Below are positions 32,831-44,199 of a DNA stretch of 64,000 nt, in pieces. Below the pieces are notes generated by a model, which saw nothing but the letters and a program-made list of their open reading frames with translations, was not told the DNA's origin and ran no database searches. The stretch's first letter is position 1; each line of letters begins with the position of its first letter. The DNA is taken from contig JAGHQL010000095.1 of NCBI GenBank assembly GCA_020080175.1, positions 1 through 64,000 on the forward strand, written 5' to 3'. Made by a program: the position numbers and the translations under genes. The stretch is from Glutinoglossum americanum. Lineage: Eukaryota > Ascomycota > Geoglossomycetes > Geoglossales > Geoglossaceae.

Positions 32831-34387
32831 CTATTCTGGTCTCGGCCGTTTTGCACCGTGTGGGTTCCAATTCCCATCCCCAGCACCATTTTGGTTGTGC
32901 CCGCCGAAGAATGCAGGATTGAAGTGTGGGGTAGGTCCTTGAAAACCACCCTGACCTGATACAAAGAAAGAACTCTTTAGTTGCCCACTCTGAAATATCA
33001 GACTATTCACAACCGGATTTGCAGTATGCTGTCCATCACGGGTGTTCGCTCTAGATGATGCAGAACCGCGGTTGTGAAAATACTTACCCATCATAGGGCT
33101 ATTGAATCCGCCCGCCATAGGGTTATTAAAACCGTCCATACCTTGACCGCCAGCTCCCATTTGGCCCATGTTCATACCACCCCCTATGCCGCCCATCTGG
33201 CCGGGCATACCTCCTCCCATGCCCATCCCCCCCATACCCATACCGCCCATACCACCCATCATGCCATTCGGGCCCATTCCGCCCCGACCGCCTCTGCCAC
33301 CAATTGGCCCACCTCGCATGCCTCCCATCATGCCTCCGCGATTTTGAAAGCCGCCGCCGAATTGCTGCATACCTTGCATTGGGCTCCCTTGGAATCCTCC
33401 CATTGGCCCTCCCTGAAATCCACCAGGAGGTCCGCCACCCATTGGTCCAGAAAAACTGCGTTGGCCATACCCACCACCGCCCATGTTACTCATTGGACCT
33501 CCACGGCCACCAAAGCCACCTCTTCCGCCTCTAAAACCTCCACCCCCCATGTTATTCATGCCGAAATTGACCTGAGGAGGGTTCGGCCCAGCGCTCACTC
33601 CAGTAGGGTTGCTGAAGCTGCCGGTTTGAGAACGATTATCTCTATCTCTTGGACCATCTTTACCACGAGCCGGAGCATCTTTGGGGAGAGTTCGAAAAGG
33701 GTTGGTCGCAGGGGAGGTGAAAGAGACCGTGTGTCTTTTCGTCGAGTATCCTTGACCATGGAAGGCTTCAATCTTTTGCTTGGCAGCAGTTGCTGCTTGG
33801 GGGGACGTAAATTCAACGAAGGCTTGACTATCGCACAATAAAAACAAATTAGAGTCCCAACAGAGTAAAGAATACCATTCTAATACCTACCCTTTACTTT
33901 TCCCGTTGACTTTGTGCTCACTAAAGGTAATATCTTTCAATTCATCTTCACATTCGGCTTGATTGATCCAGCCACGAATATCATCATCGGTAGTCCACCA
34001 GTGTAGATCCGATATGAACAACGCTGTGGTTGCATTCTGCTCGACTGGTCTGTTATCAGGAGCTTCCTTACGCTTTACACCCTGTTTCTGCGGTGGTAAT
34101 TTGGGTGGGTTCTGCTCAACTCCCGAAGACCCATCAGAAGTTGCAATCTTCTGGACGCCATTAGGGCCCTCGCTGCCGCTGTTAGCCATCTTGGTGTCTT
34201 CTTCATGTTCTTCGAGCTTGACCCTAGACGCTCCATTAGTGTCATGGCTAGTAGTGTTAGCGTAGTTGTCGTCAAGGATCAGCTCTTCATTTTCCTCCTT
34301 CTTGTAATGGTCCCCCGACTGCGGTTCGTTGTCGATGTCGCCGTAGATATCGATGTCGAAAGTATCCTCTTCAGCCATTGTAAGCAA
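32831..34387 (-). CDS. RRM protein, CPSF6 / CFIm68-like
   Basis: Exons 34387-33891, 33827-33088 and 32955-32831 give 453 aa (450 if the Met at 34378 is used, which fits better with MAEEDTFDIDIYGD). An acidic N-terminus leads to one RRM at about residues 118-195: TTALFISDLHWWTTDDDIRG, then NGKSKGQAFVEFTSPQAATA. The first splice junction falls inside RNP1. The LHWWTTDDDI form of RNP2 is characteristic of the large subunit of cleavage factor Im, which helps choose poly(A) sites. The C-terminal 230 residues are Gly/Met/Arg-rich with RGGRGG boxes and runs such as GGMGGMGMGG, suggesting arginine methylation and phase-separating behaviour. It ends with GAKRPRPE, a probable nuclear signal. A 132-bp intron precedes the last exon. 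Confidence 0.87.
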
Positions 34388-35501
34388 TGGATGTTAGAAC
34401 GCGACTAGTAGTATGAATCTTTCTTTCTCTTGATTGCCTTATAGATATGCCTTGATTCGGTCTGAAGCAAGATGTACAGGTCTGTAATGCGCGATGGAGG
34501 GAATCAGCTCACGGAAAGAACTTCACTTTTGCTAGAAAAATGCTGAGCGAGCACCTGAGCGAGTTAAAAAAGTGGCCGATTTCTCGTTGCCACCAATTAC
34601 CTCAAGTCGCATACAGCGACGCAAGAAAGACAGACAATACATGATAAGAAAAAAGGTGGTAATACGTACACTCCCTCTCAGTAGCAGCTCAAGCGGTACA
34701 AATCTAAGTAGCTAGCTAGCCCCCTGACTTGCGTCACAAATGTCTCCGTTCTGATTGCCTTCCTCGGCAAATACAGAGTACGTAGATTTTGAATAGGATG
34801 AGGACGAAGAGAAAGCTCTGGTTCTGATCTCGTGGCGCGAGTAAGAACGATTAGGGCGAACGATAGACAGGATATGATTTGACAGTCACTGATGATGCAG
34901 CTGTGTGTTTCTTGAACCCCGTGATGGAAACCAATCAAGCGACTGCGGACACGAAAAGCAATCAGAACAAGTCGGTTGTCTAACAGAGACACAGACTGAA
35001 CACGTAGTAAGCCCTGAGAGATAGACCCGTCGTCTGCAATGAGAGATAGAACCCCTGCCGTGGCTAATTTGCCAAATTGTTAGCGATCTCAACCTCAAAA
35101 GTGCAACTTCATCGTCCCAGCCTCGTATCGTGCTAGATGAATGGGCAGAGACAATCCTTGACAAAAGAGAAAAAGCCCGTACAATAGCGTTTCAAAAATG
35201 AGAATGACGAGTTGAGCAACGTCGGTACGACTCCGCGCGGGATGGTAGTGATCGCGGGTGATAACTCGGCGGGTAGAAGGTAAGAAGATCGGTTGTGTTG
35301 GAACGGAGCTGGCCAGATAGGATTATGTAAACGAGGTCCGGTATTCAATGTACGCAGACTCGGCGTAAAAGTGTGGCTCGACAAGGCCACTTTTCAGAAA
35401 TGCGTTAAGGAGCATTTATTCATTTTCGAACCCTTCACACTACTTCATCATAAAACAACGCCATCCCTCTTCACAAAGAACCGCCGTCGAGATTACATAC
35501 G
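34388..35501. other. Divergent intergenic region, nothing else recognised
   Basis: This lies between the CPSF6-like gene (leftward) and Sec61 gamma (rightward). Short frames on both strands have no family pattern. The frame 35293-35796 overlaps Sec61 gamma and is its shadow. Confidence 0.5.
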
Positions 35502-35889
35502 ATGTCTGAACAGCTTAAAGAAATTGCAGAGATCCCTCGCGACTTTCTGCGCGACGGCACACTTTTCCTCAACCGGTGCACGAAACGTTCGTTCCCCTTC
35601 AAGTCTACTTTCGACCCCAGTAGCTAACCTAGACGCTAGCGGACAAACGCGAATTCATCAAAATATCTCAAGCGGTTGGCATGGGTTTCATCGTCATGGG
35701 CGTCATCGGTTATGTTGTAAAATTGAGTACGTGAAACTCCTCGCTGTAGCTGCCTCATCATGTTTCTGCGATGCCAGGTCCAACCCCCTTGCCTAGACGC
35801 CCCACGGTCATCACGAGATTCCTTTGCTGATTGCGTCCTCGATACCAGTTCACATACCCGTCAATAACATTTTAGTGGGCGGTGCATGA
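35502..35889 (+). CDS. SSS1: Protein transport protein Sec61 subunit gamma (Sss1)
   Basis: A three-exon gene too small to stand out: 35502-35586, 35640-35726 and 35849-35889, introns 53 and 122 bp, total 70 aa. The spliced product reads MSEQLKEIAEIPRDFLRDGT then LFLNRCTKPDKREFIKISQA, VGMGFIVMGVIGYVVKLIHI and PVNNILVGGA, a clear Sec61 gamma/SecE match along its full length. It is a single-span, tail-anchored subunit of the ER translocon, with an amphipathic N-terminal helix and one membrane helix (about residues 41-58). All phases agree and all introns are GT-AG. The C-terminal NNILVGGA is the family's usual end. Confidence 0.95.
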
Positions 35890-36432
35890 CCTTGTTTGTC
35901 GCTTGCTGGATATGCATTGTGTCAAGTTTTGGCATAGTGCGTTGGTGGACTGTCGGGTGAGAGGATACCAAGGGAGTTCTGGTATGGGATCAGCGGCGAA
36001 CGCGGTGATATTATCCGACGGGTGGTTAATACGGGACGCAGGTCACTTTCTAGCACCGAGTGCCTTCTGCTGTATTATAACTATTCACATCTTTTAAATT
36101 GGAGCGGGTCAATCGCGCTGATTGAAGTTCCGCTCTCGAGATCTAATTACATGTTACGTATCGACCTTGGTTCTGGAAATTGTGCAAATTCTGCCCTATG
36201 ACGAATGTAGGAGCAATTGATTAGACAATATGAAAATGACCGGTTAAATAGTCCTAGCTATACAGAACACCATTGGAAATATCCCCGCCCAAACCCACAC
36301 CTAGGAGGTAAATTTGACTACAATACTTACAAAATCATAACTGTTGCTTAGACGTGTACAGACACCACAAAGTGTAATCACCAAACTTCATACTCCGCTC
36401 CTTCTCTTATGCACGAAAACTCATTAAACCTA
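35890..36432. other. Convergent intergenic region, nothing recognised
   Basis: The stretch lies between the 3' ends of Sec61 gamma and the WD40 gene and would hold both terminators. No gene seen. Confidence 0.5.
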
Positions 36433-38782
36433 CTAATCGTCCTCATCATCAAGAAGAGATCTCGTTCTTACCCTAGTGCGTCCTACCCGCCGCGGCACTG
36501 AGTAGAGGCTCTCGTCGTACTCTAGCCTCTCGTTGACCCTTGTACCAGCTTTAGGGCCTGCTTCATCCTCATCAACGCCATCATTCCAGACATGAGTTGT
36601 GCATGTCCCCGTTGCCATACCCCAACCGTTCCAACTAGTTGCTGTAATACCGTCATAATAACTGATTGTTAGACTAGCCAACAACAAGAACGGGCAAGAG
36701 TTAGTCTAAAGAACGCACATACCGGCGATGATAGGCGCACTAGGGTGCCAACTAGCATCTCTTACACATGTCCTCCATGCGCCGGTCGATCCGTACTGAA
36801 CGGCATAGAAATTGGTCAAGAGCTCTGGGTCCCGTGGTCGTGAATTGTGCGTTCCTTTCTTGACATCGACTACGCCAGCCACTGTGGCGTCCAGGTTGTA
36901 GATGTAAACCTTGCCATCAAAACTACCCGTGTACACATACCGGCTGTTTGAGCTAGTTGGCGGAGAAAAGTGGCACCGTATCAACGTCTTGAGCACCTTG
37001 TGGCCTCGGAAGGTGACAAGCGAGCAGTCGTGTGGGTGCGGTTTATATTCATCTTCCTCAAAGGGCGGGTGACGGTAGTCAAATCCAGAAGAGTATTTGG
37101 CAGGATCGATTGTGCTGAAATGCTCCATACTCACCATCTTCCTAATATCCCACAGTTTCATTGTTTGGTCCTTCCCGTTGCTAAGCACATATCGGCCGTC
37201 ACCCTTGCTATCAACGTAGGTGAGGCCCTCGGTATGACCGAGGAAGACACCAGCGGCACGGCTATCACCCATGGAACGGCGATCCCACACTTTGAGGGTT
37301 GTGTCGTCAGAGCCAGAGAAAAGGATATGAGGAGAAGTCTTGTCTCCAAAACAGACCGCATTGACATCGTCATCGTGACCACGGATTCTGAGGGTGGATT
37401 GCCGAGTTTCGAGGTCGTAAATATATATAGATTGGTCTGACGCCCCTGCAGCGAGTTCGCGGCCGTCGCCGGAAAAGCGAATTGACCATATCTGTTGGGC
37501 CGTTAGCAGGTGCCATAAAGCTATATATCGTTCCAAATAGTTCTAACCCCGAAACCCGTACGCGCACCGAATCCGGATCTTCCTGTACCTCCTAACCCAC
37601 TGATTGAAAAATCCAGTAACCAAGGTTCGCCCGCCTCATCCGGGTCCGTCGGGGCTAGACAAACGACACACTGAATGGAGCTATAGGCCAGGAGTTTGTT
37701 ATCTGGGCTGAGTGAGGCATCCGTAATCGTCCACTGGCCATAGGGGTACTCTACTGTTCTATAATATTTCCACCTGTAGGGATTAGACGTGTCATAGAGG
37801 CGAATTTTGAAGTCCTGACCGCAAGAGAAAAAGAATGTTCCATCGTCAGAGAATTGGCCTGAATAACATCGGGCGTCGTAATGGATTATGGTGTTAGCGG
37901 CTGACGTAGGTATCATAGACTTGAGCGATTGCGGCAGAGTCAGCAGATGTCAATGGAGTCCAAGGTAATAACATACTTGGGCCATGAGTCTACTTTGTAT
38001 CTGCTCTCTTACTCCAGTATAAAAGCCAAGCTCTCTCATGAAAATCCGACTTGACATCCCAATACCCTTTCTCTCATGGCCATCCTCATATAACTCATTA
38101 TCACCGAACGTACCCGAACTCATCAATGCTCTACCGGCATCACTCGGAATAGAAGGATATCTATCCCGAGCTCGCCTTCGTTTACCTATTCCCCCATACC
38201 CTCCTTCCGGTTCCTCATCCTCTCCATCCTCATCACTGTCTTGATGCCGGCGTATGCGCGTATGCAAGGAGTAGCTACCGAGTTGTTCAGCAAATATACC
38301 CACCTGTCCTAAGAGGTGTAGAAGCTGGCGGCGGGTCATGGGAGCTTTAGTTGATAGTCAGTTTCTCAGTTCCTAAGGTTCGAAGTTGAAAGCCTACAAG
38401 TAGCTAAGCGGCCAGCGCGGGACTCCCGACTCCCGCTAGCAACTGCTTCACCATCAGAATCGCCTTCCTCGTCCTCTTCTTCGTCAAGTGGGAATGCAGC
38501 TCTCAAATACTCTTCAGCGCCTGCGAAAAACCAGGGATTCGTCAGTAGCTACTTTCATCCGAGGTCCCTGCCTCCCTTAAACGCCAACAGCATCAACCCG
38601 GACTCACCGTGATACTGGCCGCTGTCATCCGGCTCATCCTCGTCCTCCATCTCCATATCATCGTCATCCTCCTCGTCCTGCCATTCGTCTTCCAGACCAC
38701 GCGAAATGATACGCTGCCTCGATCCGAGTCCGCTATTATGCGCGCTATTTCCTTCACCCTCACGAGGCAATGAAGCACTCAT
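36433..38782 (-). CDS. WD40 protein, DCAF11 / LEC14B type
   Basis: Six exons (38782-38608, 38520-38398, 38344-37977, 37919-37548, 37491-36723 and 36641-36433; introns 53-87 bp) give 671 aa. The N-terminal 150 residues are acidic (DEEDDDDMEMEDEDEPDD). Then MTRRQLLHLLGQVGIF and SRIFMRELGFYTGVREQIQS lead into the WD repeats: YDARCYSGQFSDDGTFFFSC, YPYGQWTITDASLSPDNKLL, IWSIRFSGDGRELAAGASDQ, ILFSGSDDTTLKVWDRRSMG and YTGSFDGKVYIYNLDATVAG, ending SWNGWGMATGTCTTHVWNDG. In animals DCAF11/WDR23 is a substrate receptor for the CUL4-DDB1 ubiquitin ligase; an equivalent role here is inferred. The Arg of WDRR in the fourth block fits the WDxR docking motif. The last exon was placed by the conserved WNGWGM block. 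Confidence 0.9.
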
Positions 38783-39187
38783 ATTATCAAGTGCAGGAGA
38801 TGCGGGTCAATAGAGGGGCCAACCGATAGCTTATCGATAAAGGTCTCACCGAGTTGCCGCCGCCTTAAGGGGAAAGCTCCAAACTAGAAAGTGTTATGTT
38901 ATTGGCGAAACCACACCGTCGTCACTACGGTCCCGCTACACCATCAAACATTGAAGAGCTCGGAACCAGGTGGGAAGGAACTAGGGCGAGGGCAAGTCAC
39001 CGGTGCAAAGCCTCGGTAAAACTCAGGCCTGGATGGCTCCTGTCCTTGCTTCTTCCTATATCTACTGGCTGCTCGATAAAAGGTGGTTCCAGGTCAGCCT
39101 CTCGACATGACGCTGATTTCCCGGCTATTCGTGCTGGGTTCGCCAAGCTTGGCGATGATATCAATATTCTAGCAATTCAGGATGGAA

Positions 39188-39667
39188 ATGAGATTACGGA
39201 AATCCTCTAAGATTAAAGAAGACATTACTGTTATTAAGCAACGCCTGGACAATATGGATCGGAGCGTGGGCGATATAGAGTGGCATCAATCGCGGGATGC
39301 AAGCTGAAGAAGCCCCAACCATCCATCCACTCCCCCTCACATCACCGCTTGCTAACCTCAATCAAAATCAAAACAGCGAACAAGTAGTGTTATCCGCTTC
39401 GTGAACACCCGTATAACCCAAGTCGACCACCCAATCGAGGCTCTTATTTGCGAGGATGACCTACCGATCCCAGGCTTCTCAGCTACCGCACAAGCCATTC
39501 TCGATCTCGGAATGGAGGCCCTCGATGCCATGTTGGAGCGCCAAGGTCTCTCGACGGTAGGGTCATTAGGCGAAGAAGGATCGCGCATTGATGCACGCTG
39601 GGGTGATCAACATCCGCGAGGGCACGCTTCGTTGACCAGCGGGTCTGAATACTTGTGGAAACCATAG
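39188..39667 (+). CDS. Small hypothetical protein, two exons
   Basis: Exons 39188-39265 and 39377-39667 join in phase 0 (donor GTGGGC, acceptor AACAG) to 122 aa. The first exon is a short coiled coil (KIKEDITVIKQRLDNMDRS). The second has VIRFVNTRITQVDHPIEALI then DDLPIPGFSATAQAILDLGM and DAMLERQGL. Small ascomycete and basidiomycete proteins with an N-terminal coiled coil, an N-[TS]-R-I block and a PxPGFP-like block have this plan as I recall. No function is known to me. The start could lie in an upstream exon (frame 38896-39210 overlaps it out of phase). Divergently arranged with the WD40 gene. Confidence 0.5.
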
Positions 39668-40678
39668 CGGGTAATTCCGCGGGGATAATGCCGGTTACTA
39701 TGGCATAGGATATTACTAGGATAGGAGGTGTAGCTCTCACTAGCCCGCTGGATCGAATTGCGACAAGTGTAGAAAGAAGGGAAGGGGGGGATTATCATCT
39801 TACGGTGCAAGTCTAGAAGGTTTGCCATTAGCTGAGAAGGGACTTGTTCTACAACTCAGCAACAAATTATACAATAGAGAACCAATAATCGGAATAAAAT
39901 TCTCAGGCAGTAGCGATGCTCTATAGTAATCCCTTAGCTGAAGCCAATGGTCACCCCAATGCATACCACCTCCAATCTCTCGGAAAGAAGGCGCTTTTGA
40001 ATGTTAAGGGAATATATTCCCTTCTGGTCTGTGGTGAAATGTTATTTTTATCGACTCAGCCACAATGCAATCGAGGGGGGTAGTGGAGACTTTCCCCGGA
40101 TACAAGCATACAAGGCTATGCACATTTACATACAATACATAAAAAGACCCGCTCTTAATGCCCTAGAACGAACTAGCTGGTAGAGGCCGTTCTACCGAGA
40201 TCCTAAATGCAACCTGCTCTGGTAATATTTTTATTTGCTACTGCACACACATTGGAGTCGGAGATCGATCTAAATAATTCTATTGGTTGGGATCATAAGA
40301 CTTTTTGAGAATCCCTAATCCCTAGGAAGGTATCTCTTTTCTAAGCTCTAGAGTGTTTCCGGCCGTCGTGGCCTCCACAGGATTATTCTGAAAGGGGGAC
40401 TCATTGTGGAAAGGAAAAAAAGGCTAAAGGCATTCGGGATCTATGTAAACAATGCAGTGCAACTCGAGGTACTTGTAGGGAACCCTCTATTGACAGGAAA
40501 GGCAGGCATACCGAATCTAGCCCTATAAACGAATGACGAATGGCGCTGTGGGTATTCCTAAAAACGCATAGTTGATGTTAGCATACAACAGCCCGCACGA
40601 GAGAGTCGAGCTGCACAACCTGCTCTATAGCCTAGCACCTATGGACAACCTTTGGATACTCCCCCTTACGTTTCGGAC
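39668..40678. other. Intergenic, nothing recognised
   Basis: This lies downstream of the small hypothetical gene and of the peroxiredoxin gene (convergent). No gene or clear repeat seen. Confidence 0.5.
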
Positions 40679-41596
40679 CTAGGAAGCACCGTTCACGACC
40701 TCACCGTGCGCTTTCTGGAAATAGGCTTTACTATCTTTTGGATTCGCTTTGATGGATGCGCTCCCTGGGTTCCAGTTTGCGGGGCATACCTCTCCATGCT
40801 CATCGGTGAATTTAAACGCGTCGATGAGGCGGAGGGTTTCGTCTACGGAGCGACCGACGGGGAGATCGTTGATGGTGATCTAGAAGGAGATAGAAAGATG
40901 ATAGTTAGCTTGGTAAAAAAAAAACAATGGATAACGAAGGAAGGGTGTGAGATGTTGGCTGGATGCCTAACTGAGGGAGGAGGGAACCATGAGTGTAGCA
41001 TCCGGTGAAGCTTAATTTTCGGTAGAGATTCTACGCTTGAGATTGCCAGGGAGTTCTCATTCTCGTCCACCACGGTCACTCACCTGCCGGATCAATCCTT
41101 TCGGGTCGATCAAAAATAGGCCCCTGAGAGCGATCCCTTCATCCTCGATCAAAACGCCATAATCTCTCGACAGCCTGTGGTTCTTGTCGCTCAGGAGCGG
41201 AATATCAACGCCGCCCAACCCACCGTTCTTCCTAGGCGTCGAAGCCCACGCGAGCAGGCTATACTCGGAATCGGTCGACGCGAACACGACAGACGTACCT
41301 CTGGAGGCGAACTGCGAAGCTGCATCGGAAAAAGCGACGATTTCGGTGGGACAGACGAAGGTCCAGGCCATTGGGACGAAGGCGAGGATCAACCACCGAC
41401 CCTCATAATCGGAGAGCGAGATGTCTAAGCAAAAGCAAGCGATGAGAGAGAGGTTACTACGATACCGAGGGTCAAGGGAAGCAAGCAGGCAAAGCAAGCC
41501 AGCCAACAACTCACCTTCAAAAGCCCCATTCACAACAGCCGTACATTCAAAATAGGGAGCAGGACGCTGAACCCGCGCCTTTCCGGAGGAAGCCAT
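40679..41596 (-). CDS. TSA1: Typical 2-Cys peroxiredoxin (Tsa1-like)
   Basis: Exons 41596-41515, 41424-41084 and 40879-40679 (introns 90 and 204 bp) give 207 aa. The N-terminus [20 protein letters not shown] is typical, though the usual Asp of PAPDF is Tyr. [20 protein letters not shown] carries the peroxidatic Cys in VCPTE (Trp replaces the more usual Phe/Leu before TFVCP). [13 protein letters not shown] holds the GGLG motif, [20 protein letters not shown] follows, and [15 protein letters not shown] carries the resolving Cys. The enzyme reduces H2O2 and peroxides using thioredoxin in the cytosol. GGLG is present, but the C-terminal YF helix of sensitive Prx is represented only by [12 protein letters not shown], so overoxidation sensitivity is plausible. 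Met at 41596 is preferred over that at 41629 by comparison with the family. Confidence 0.95.
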
Positions 41597-42489
41597 TCTG
41601 GAAGAAAACAACCAAATAGGATTGTTCAAAGGAAGCTCAGTAAGTTTTTTAGGATAGGGATTCGAATTCGAATTGAGGAACGCTGGGCGAAAGGGATAGG
41701 ATGGAGTTCCGACGGAGGAAGAAAAAGGCGACTAGGAGAGTTTTGTGTACGTAAAGCTTGTTTATTTTGTTTTTCTCTTGTTTACATTTTTATGTTTTAT
41801 GTTTCATGTCCTCTCGGGGCGGGAGGAGCCAGCAATGCTAATAATGCCCTTCCTTCCTTCCTTCCTCCCCGTGATGAATAAAATCATTGGGGTAACGGTG
41901 TCCTTCATGTGAGCTGAGTTAACCGGGGTAGGGCACTCTATCCCAGACTTATCGTATCGGGCCCATATATATTATGTATATATATATATATACACGTGCA
42001 CTAGAAAAATCTAGAAACCACGACCGGCTCAGCGGGGGCTGCTCGTGGCAGAGTGGGGGATAAGATGAGGATTTTTTTTTTTCTAATAGGAATATTCGCG
42101 GTTCGTTGGATATGACTTGGATTCCGTTGAGGTAGTGGAATGGGGGTGGATGCAGGTGGTCACGTGAGGGAGAGACTGGCGCCGGAGTTTCCCTTCTCTG
42201 CTCCCCTTCCCCAACCTCTCCCAATGCATCTTCTCCCTCACTCCCTTCCTCTCTCGTATTTCCCCATCCGTCCAGACTCATCCATCTCCACTCACCCTCC
42301 CCTTCCTCCCTTATCCTCCCTCTTCCTCCACGCCCCTGCACCCTCCCTCCTCTTCCTCCTCCCTCTGCTCCTTCCTCACTTTCAAAAGGCAAGCCATGTA
42401 TGTTAGTGAATAACGGTGCTTTTTCTTGAAGCTTGTATCTACCGAGTATCTCTTCGATACGTTCGAGACTTGATCACCATTTTTTTGGG
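41597..42489. other. Promoter side of peroxiredoxin, pyrimidine-rich tract
   Basis: (TA)n occurs at about 41965-41992. A long C/T-rich tract (about 42190-42375) has tcctccctc-type units. The frames across it (42140-42406 and the reverse 41949-42392) are composition artefacts. Confidence 0.55.
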
Positions 42490-42714
42490 GGATTACCTTG
42501 GAACAACTAGGTAGAGGTGACGAAGTTGTGGTTAACTCGAGAGCGCAGACCTTGATAGTGATATTAGAAGAGATATTAACTTCGAGCAGAAATAATATTC
42601 GTAAGCGACTTACGTTTTGCCTTTATAACCGTTGTCAGAGTGCTCTAGCCGCAGGTCCGCGCTCTCGAGTTAACCACAACTTCGTCACCTCTACTAATTG
42701 TTCCAAGGCAATCC
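42490..42714. repeat. Inverted repeat, ~62-bp arms, 100-bp spacer
   Basis: Arms 42490-42552 and 42653-42714 are near-perfect reverse complements. Within them 35 bp are identical (42512-42546 and 42659-42693, beginning tagaggtgacgaagttgtgg). The right arm is the C-terminal end of the decayed gene to its right (EQLVEVTKLWLTRERG on the minus strand), so the left arm is an inverted partial copy of it. Confidence 0.92.
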
Positions 42715-44199
42715 TCTGAATAGCTTGCACAAATGCGTGTGCTTGTTCTGGGTTGTTATATAGTGTGGTCATCTTAGTTTCGGACTCTGAGCACTCCCAC
42801 TCTCTGATAGCAGTAGTAAGAGGCGTTGGGGAATGTGCATACGCAAAGTGGGGCCAAGCCTTCAGAGAGTCTTTCATTTGCTGTTTCAACCCCAGGCTAA
42901 CCATCAGGGAAGTACGCCCTGATATCGCAGTGGTTACATAGATCTCCTTCTCGGACGTTCTTATCAATCACAATCCTCAGTGTAACTAAGTTTCCTTTTC
43001 CCCTTAATTTCCTGTCCAATTGCGTCTGCCTATCGTTATCCTGACCCTCTGTCTCGAAGCCGTTATCACCTTCCTCACTTAGCTTCCTAGCCTTCAAGGT
43101 ATCCTCTCAAAACTTCCGTTCCCTATCTTCGGTAACCGGTGGCGTCGGCGTTCGTTCGCACATTCGGTATTTGATATTAGGTGCACGACCATTCCTTACC
43201 CCCTCAAATCTAGCGGCCCTCTGTTCGATGTCCTGTCCAATAGTGAGAGTAGATGAGAGCGTATGGGAAAAGACCTCGATAGGCTAGCGGACACGGTGTT
43301 GATATCGGCCGATGACGTCTTTCGCGAGTAGGAAATCTTTGAGTTCGGGGGAGAGTTTCCCTGGCAGGGCTTAGTTATCCTCGTTCCAGAAATACTCAAT
43401 TACAGGTCATTTATAGGGTATGAAGATGCCAAGTCCAAGGGTTCTCATATACCTCTTCGAGGACCAGATCTGATTCTGGAAACTTCTTACCCTTCGTGTT
43501 CACCTTGGGCCGCCATACCATCACTTTTGACTTTTTTGTTTTGCGGCATTCATGGTCGAAGCCAATCACAACTTTAATCTCCCAACAGGAGTTCACCATA
43601 TAGGTATCCACAAGATAATCACGATCTTTCCTCTAAGAAATCGAGACCTCGAAAGTGACTCGAGGATGTAACGCCATCTGCGGTCGGAATGCGCTATTGG
43701 GGATGTGCTGCGAGATATTGCAACAGGAATATGCGACCATGGTCTATAACATCTTGAACACTTTGTCCAAGCGACTGGGGGACTAAGCCTCCGATGGCTA
43801 GAGGTTGGTTACAAATGTTGAACAAGGACCGTCTGATGAAAATCTCCTGGGCCATAGTCGTCGTGCGGATAGCGGCAACCATCAGGGTTGTAATCGTAAC
43901 TAACTGCACCATCGGCCCCATGTTACCTGGCTCAGTAACTCTCCCACACACCGAACTTTGTCCTCCGCATAGCCACGGAGGTCCTCGCCCTCCTCCAGTT
44001 TACTTAACAGCTCCCGACACCCCGGCGGTCTTATAGGGAGTTGAATCCACTCCCCATCAAGTGTCCCTTCTCGATGGCTGCGGAAGGAATTGAGGATATG
44101 TAATACTGATACTGAAACCGGCCGCTTCTCGTCCAAGGGCAGGGGAGATGAAAGTTGGGTTTGTCGATCGGGCAGCATGGTGCTTGGTGACGCCAGCAC
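42635..44199 (-). pseudogene. Decayed gene of an unnamed ascomycete family
   Basis: Reading the minus strand from right to left, family-like pieces appear in order but in changing frames: CRELLSKLEEGEDLRGYAED; QEIFIRRSLFNICNQPLA; then DVIDHGRIFLL; HPRVTFEVSIS with a stop; DTYMVNSCWEIKVVIGFDHE then KTKKSKVMVWRPK; VIDKNVREGDLCNHCDIRAY and FPDG; and finally KDSLKAWPHFAYAHSPTPLT, EQAHAFVQAIQRIALEQLVE. I recall intact multicopy proteins in ascomycetes with this order (length about 450 aa), of unknown function. Here at least three frame changes and an in-frame stop in the middle break it, so it is a relic of a host gene. Its 3' end has been copied in inverted orientation next to it. Confidence 0.65.

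Noticed and set aside
33074-33841. 255-codon plus-strand frame rich in His, Ala and Thr
   Set aside because: It is the antisense of the Gly/Met-rich part of the CPSF6-like gene, whose RRM and splice phases settle the strand.
35293-35796. 167-codon plus-strand frame
   Set aside because: It covers Sec61 gamma in a different frame; the three-exon Sec61 gamma model explains the conservation.
40652-41008. 118-codon plus-strand frame
   Set aside because: It is opposite the last exon of the peroxiredoxin gene, which carries the resolving Cys.
42140-42406. Pro/Leu/Ser-rich 88-codon frame
   Set aside because: It is the translation of a C/T-rich tract upstream of the peroxiredoxin gene.
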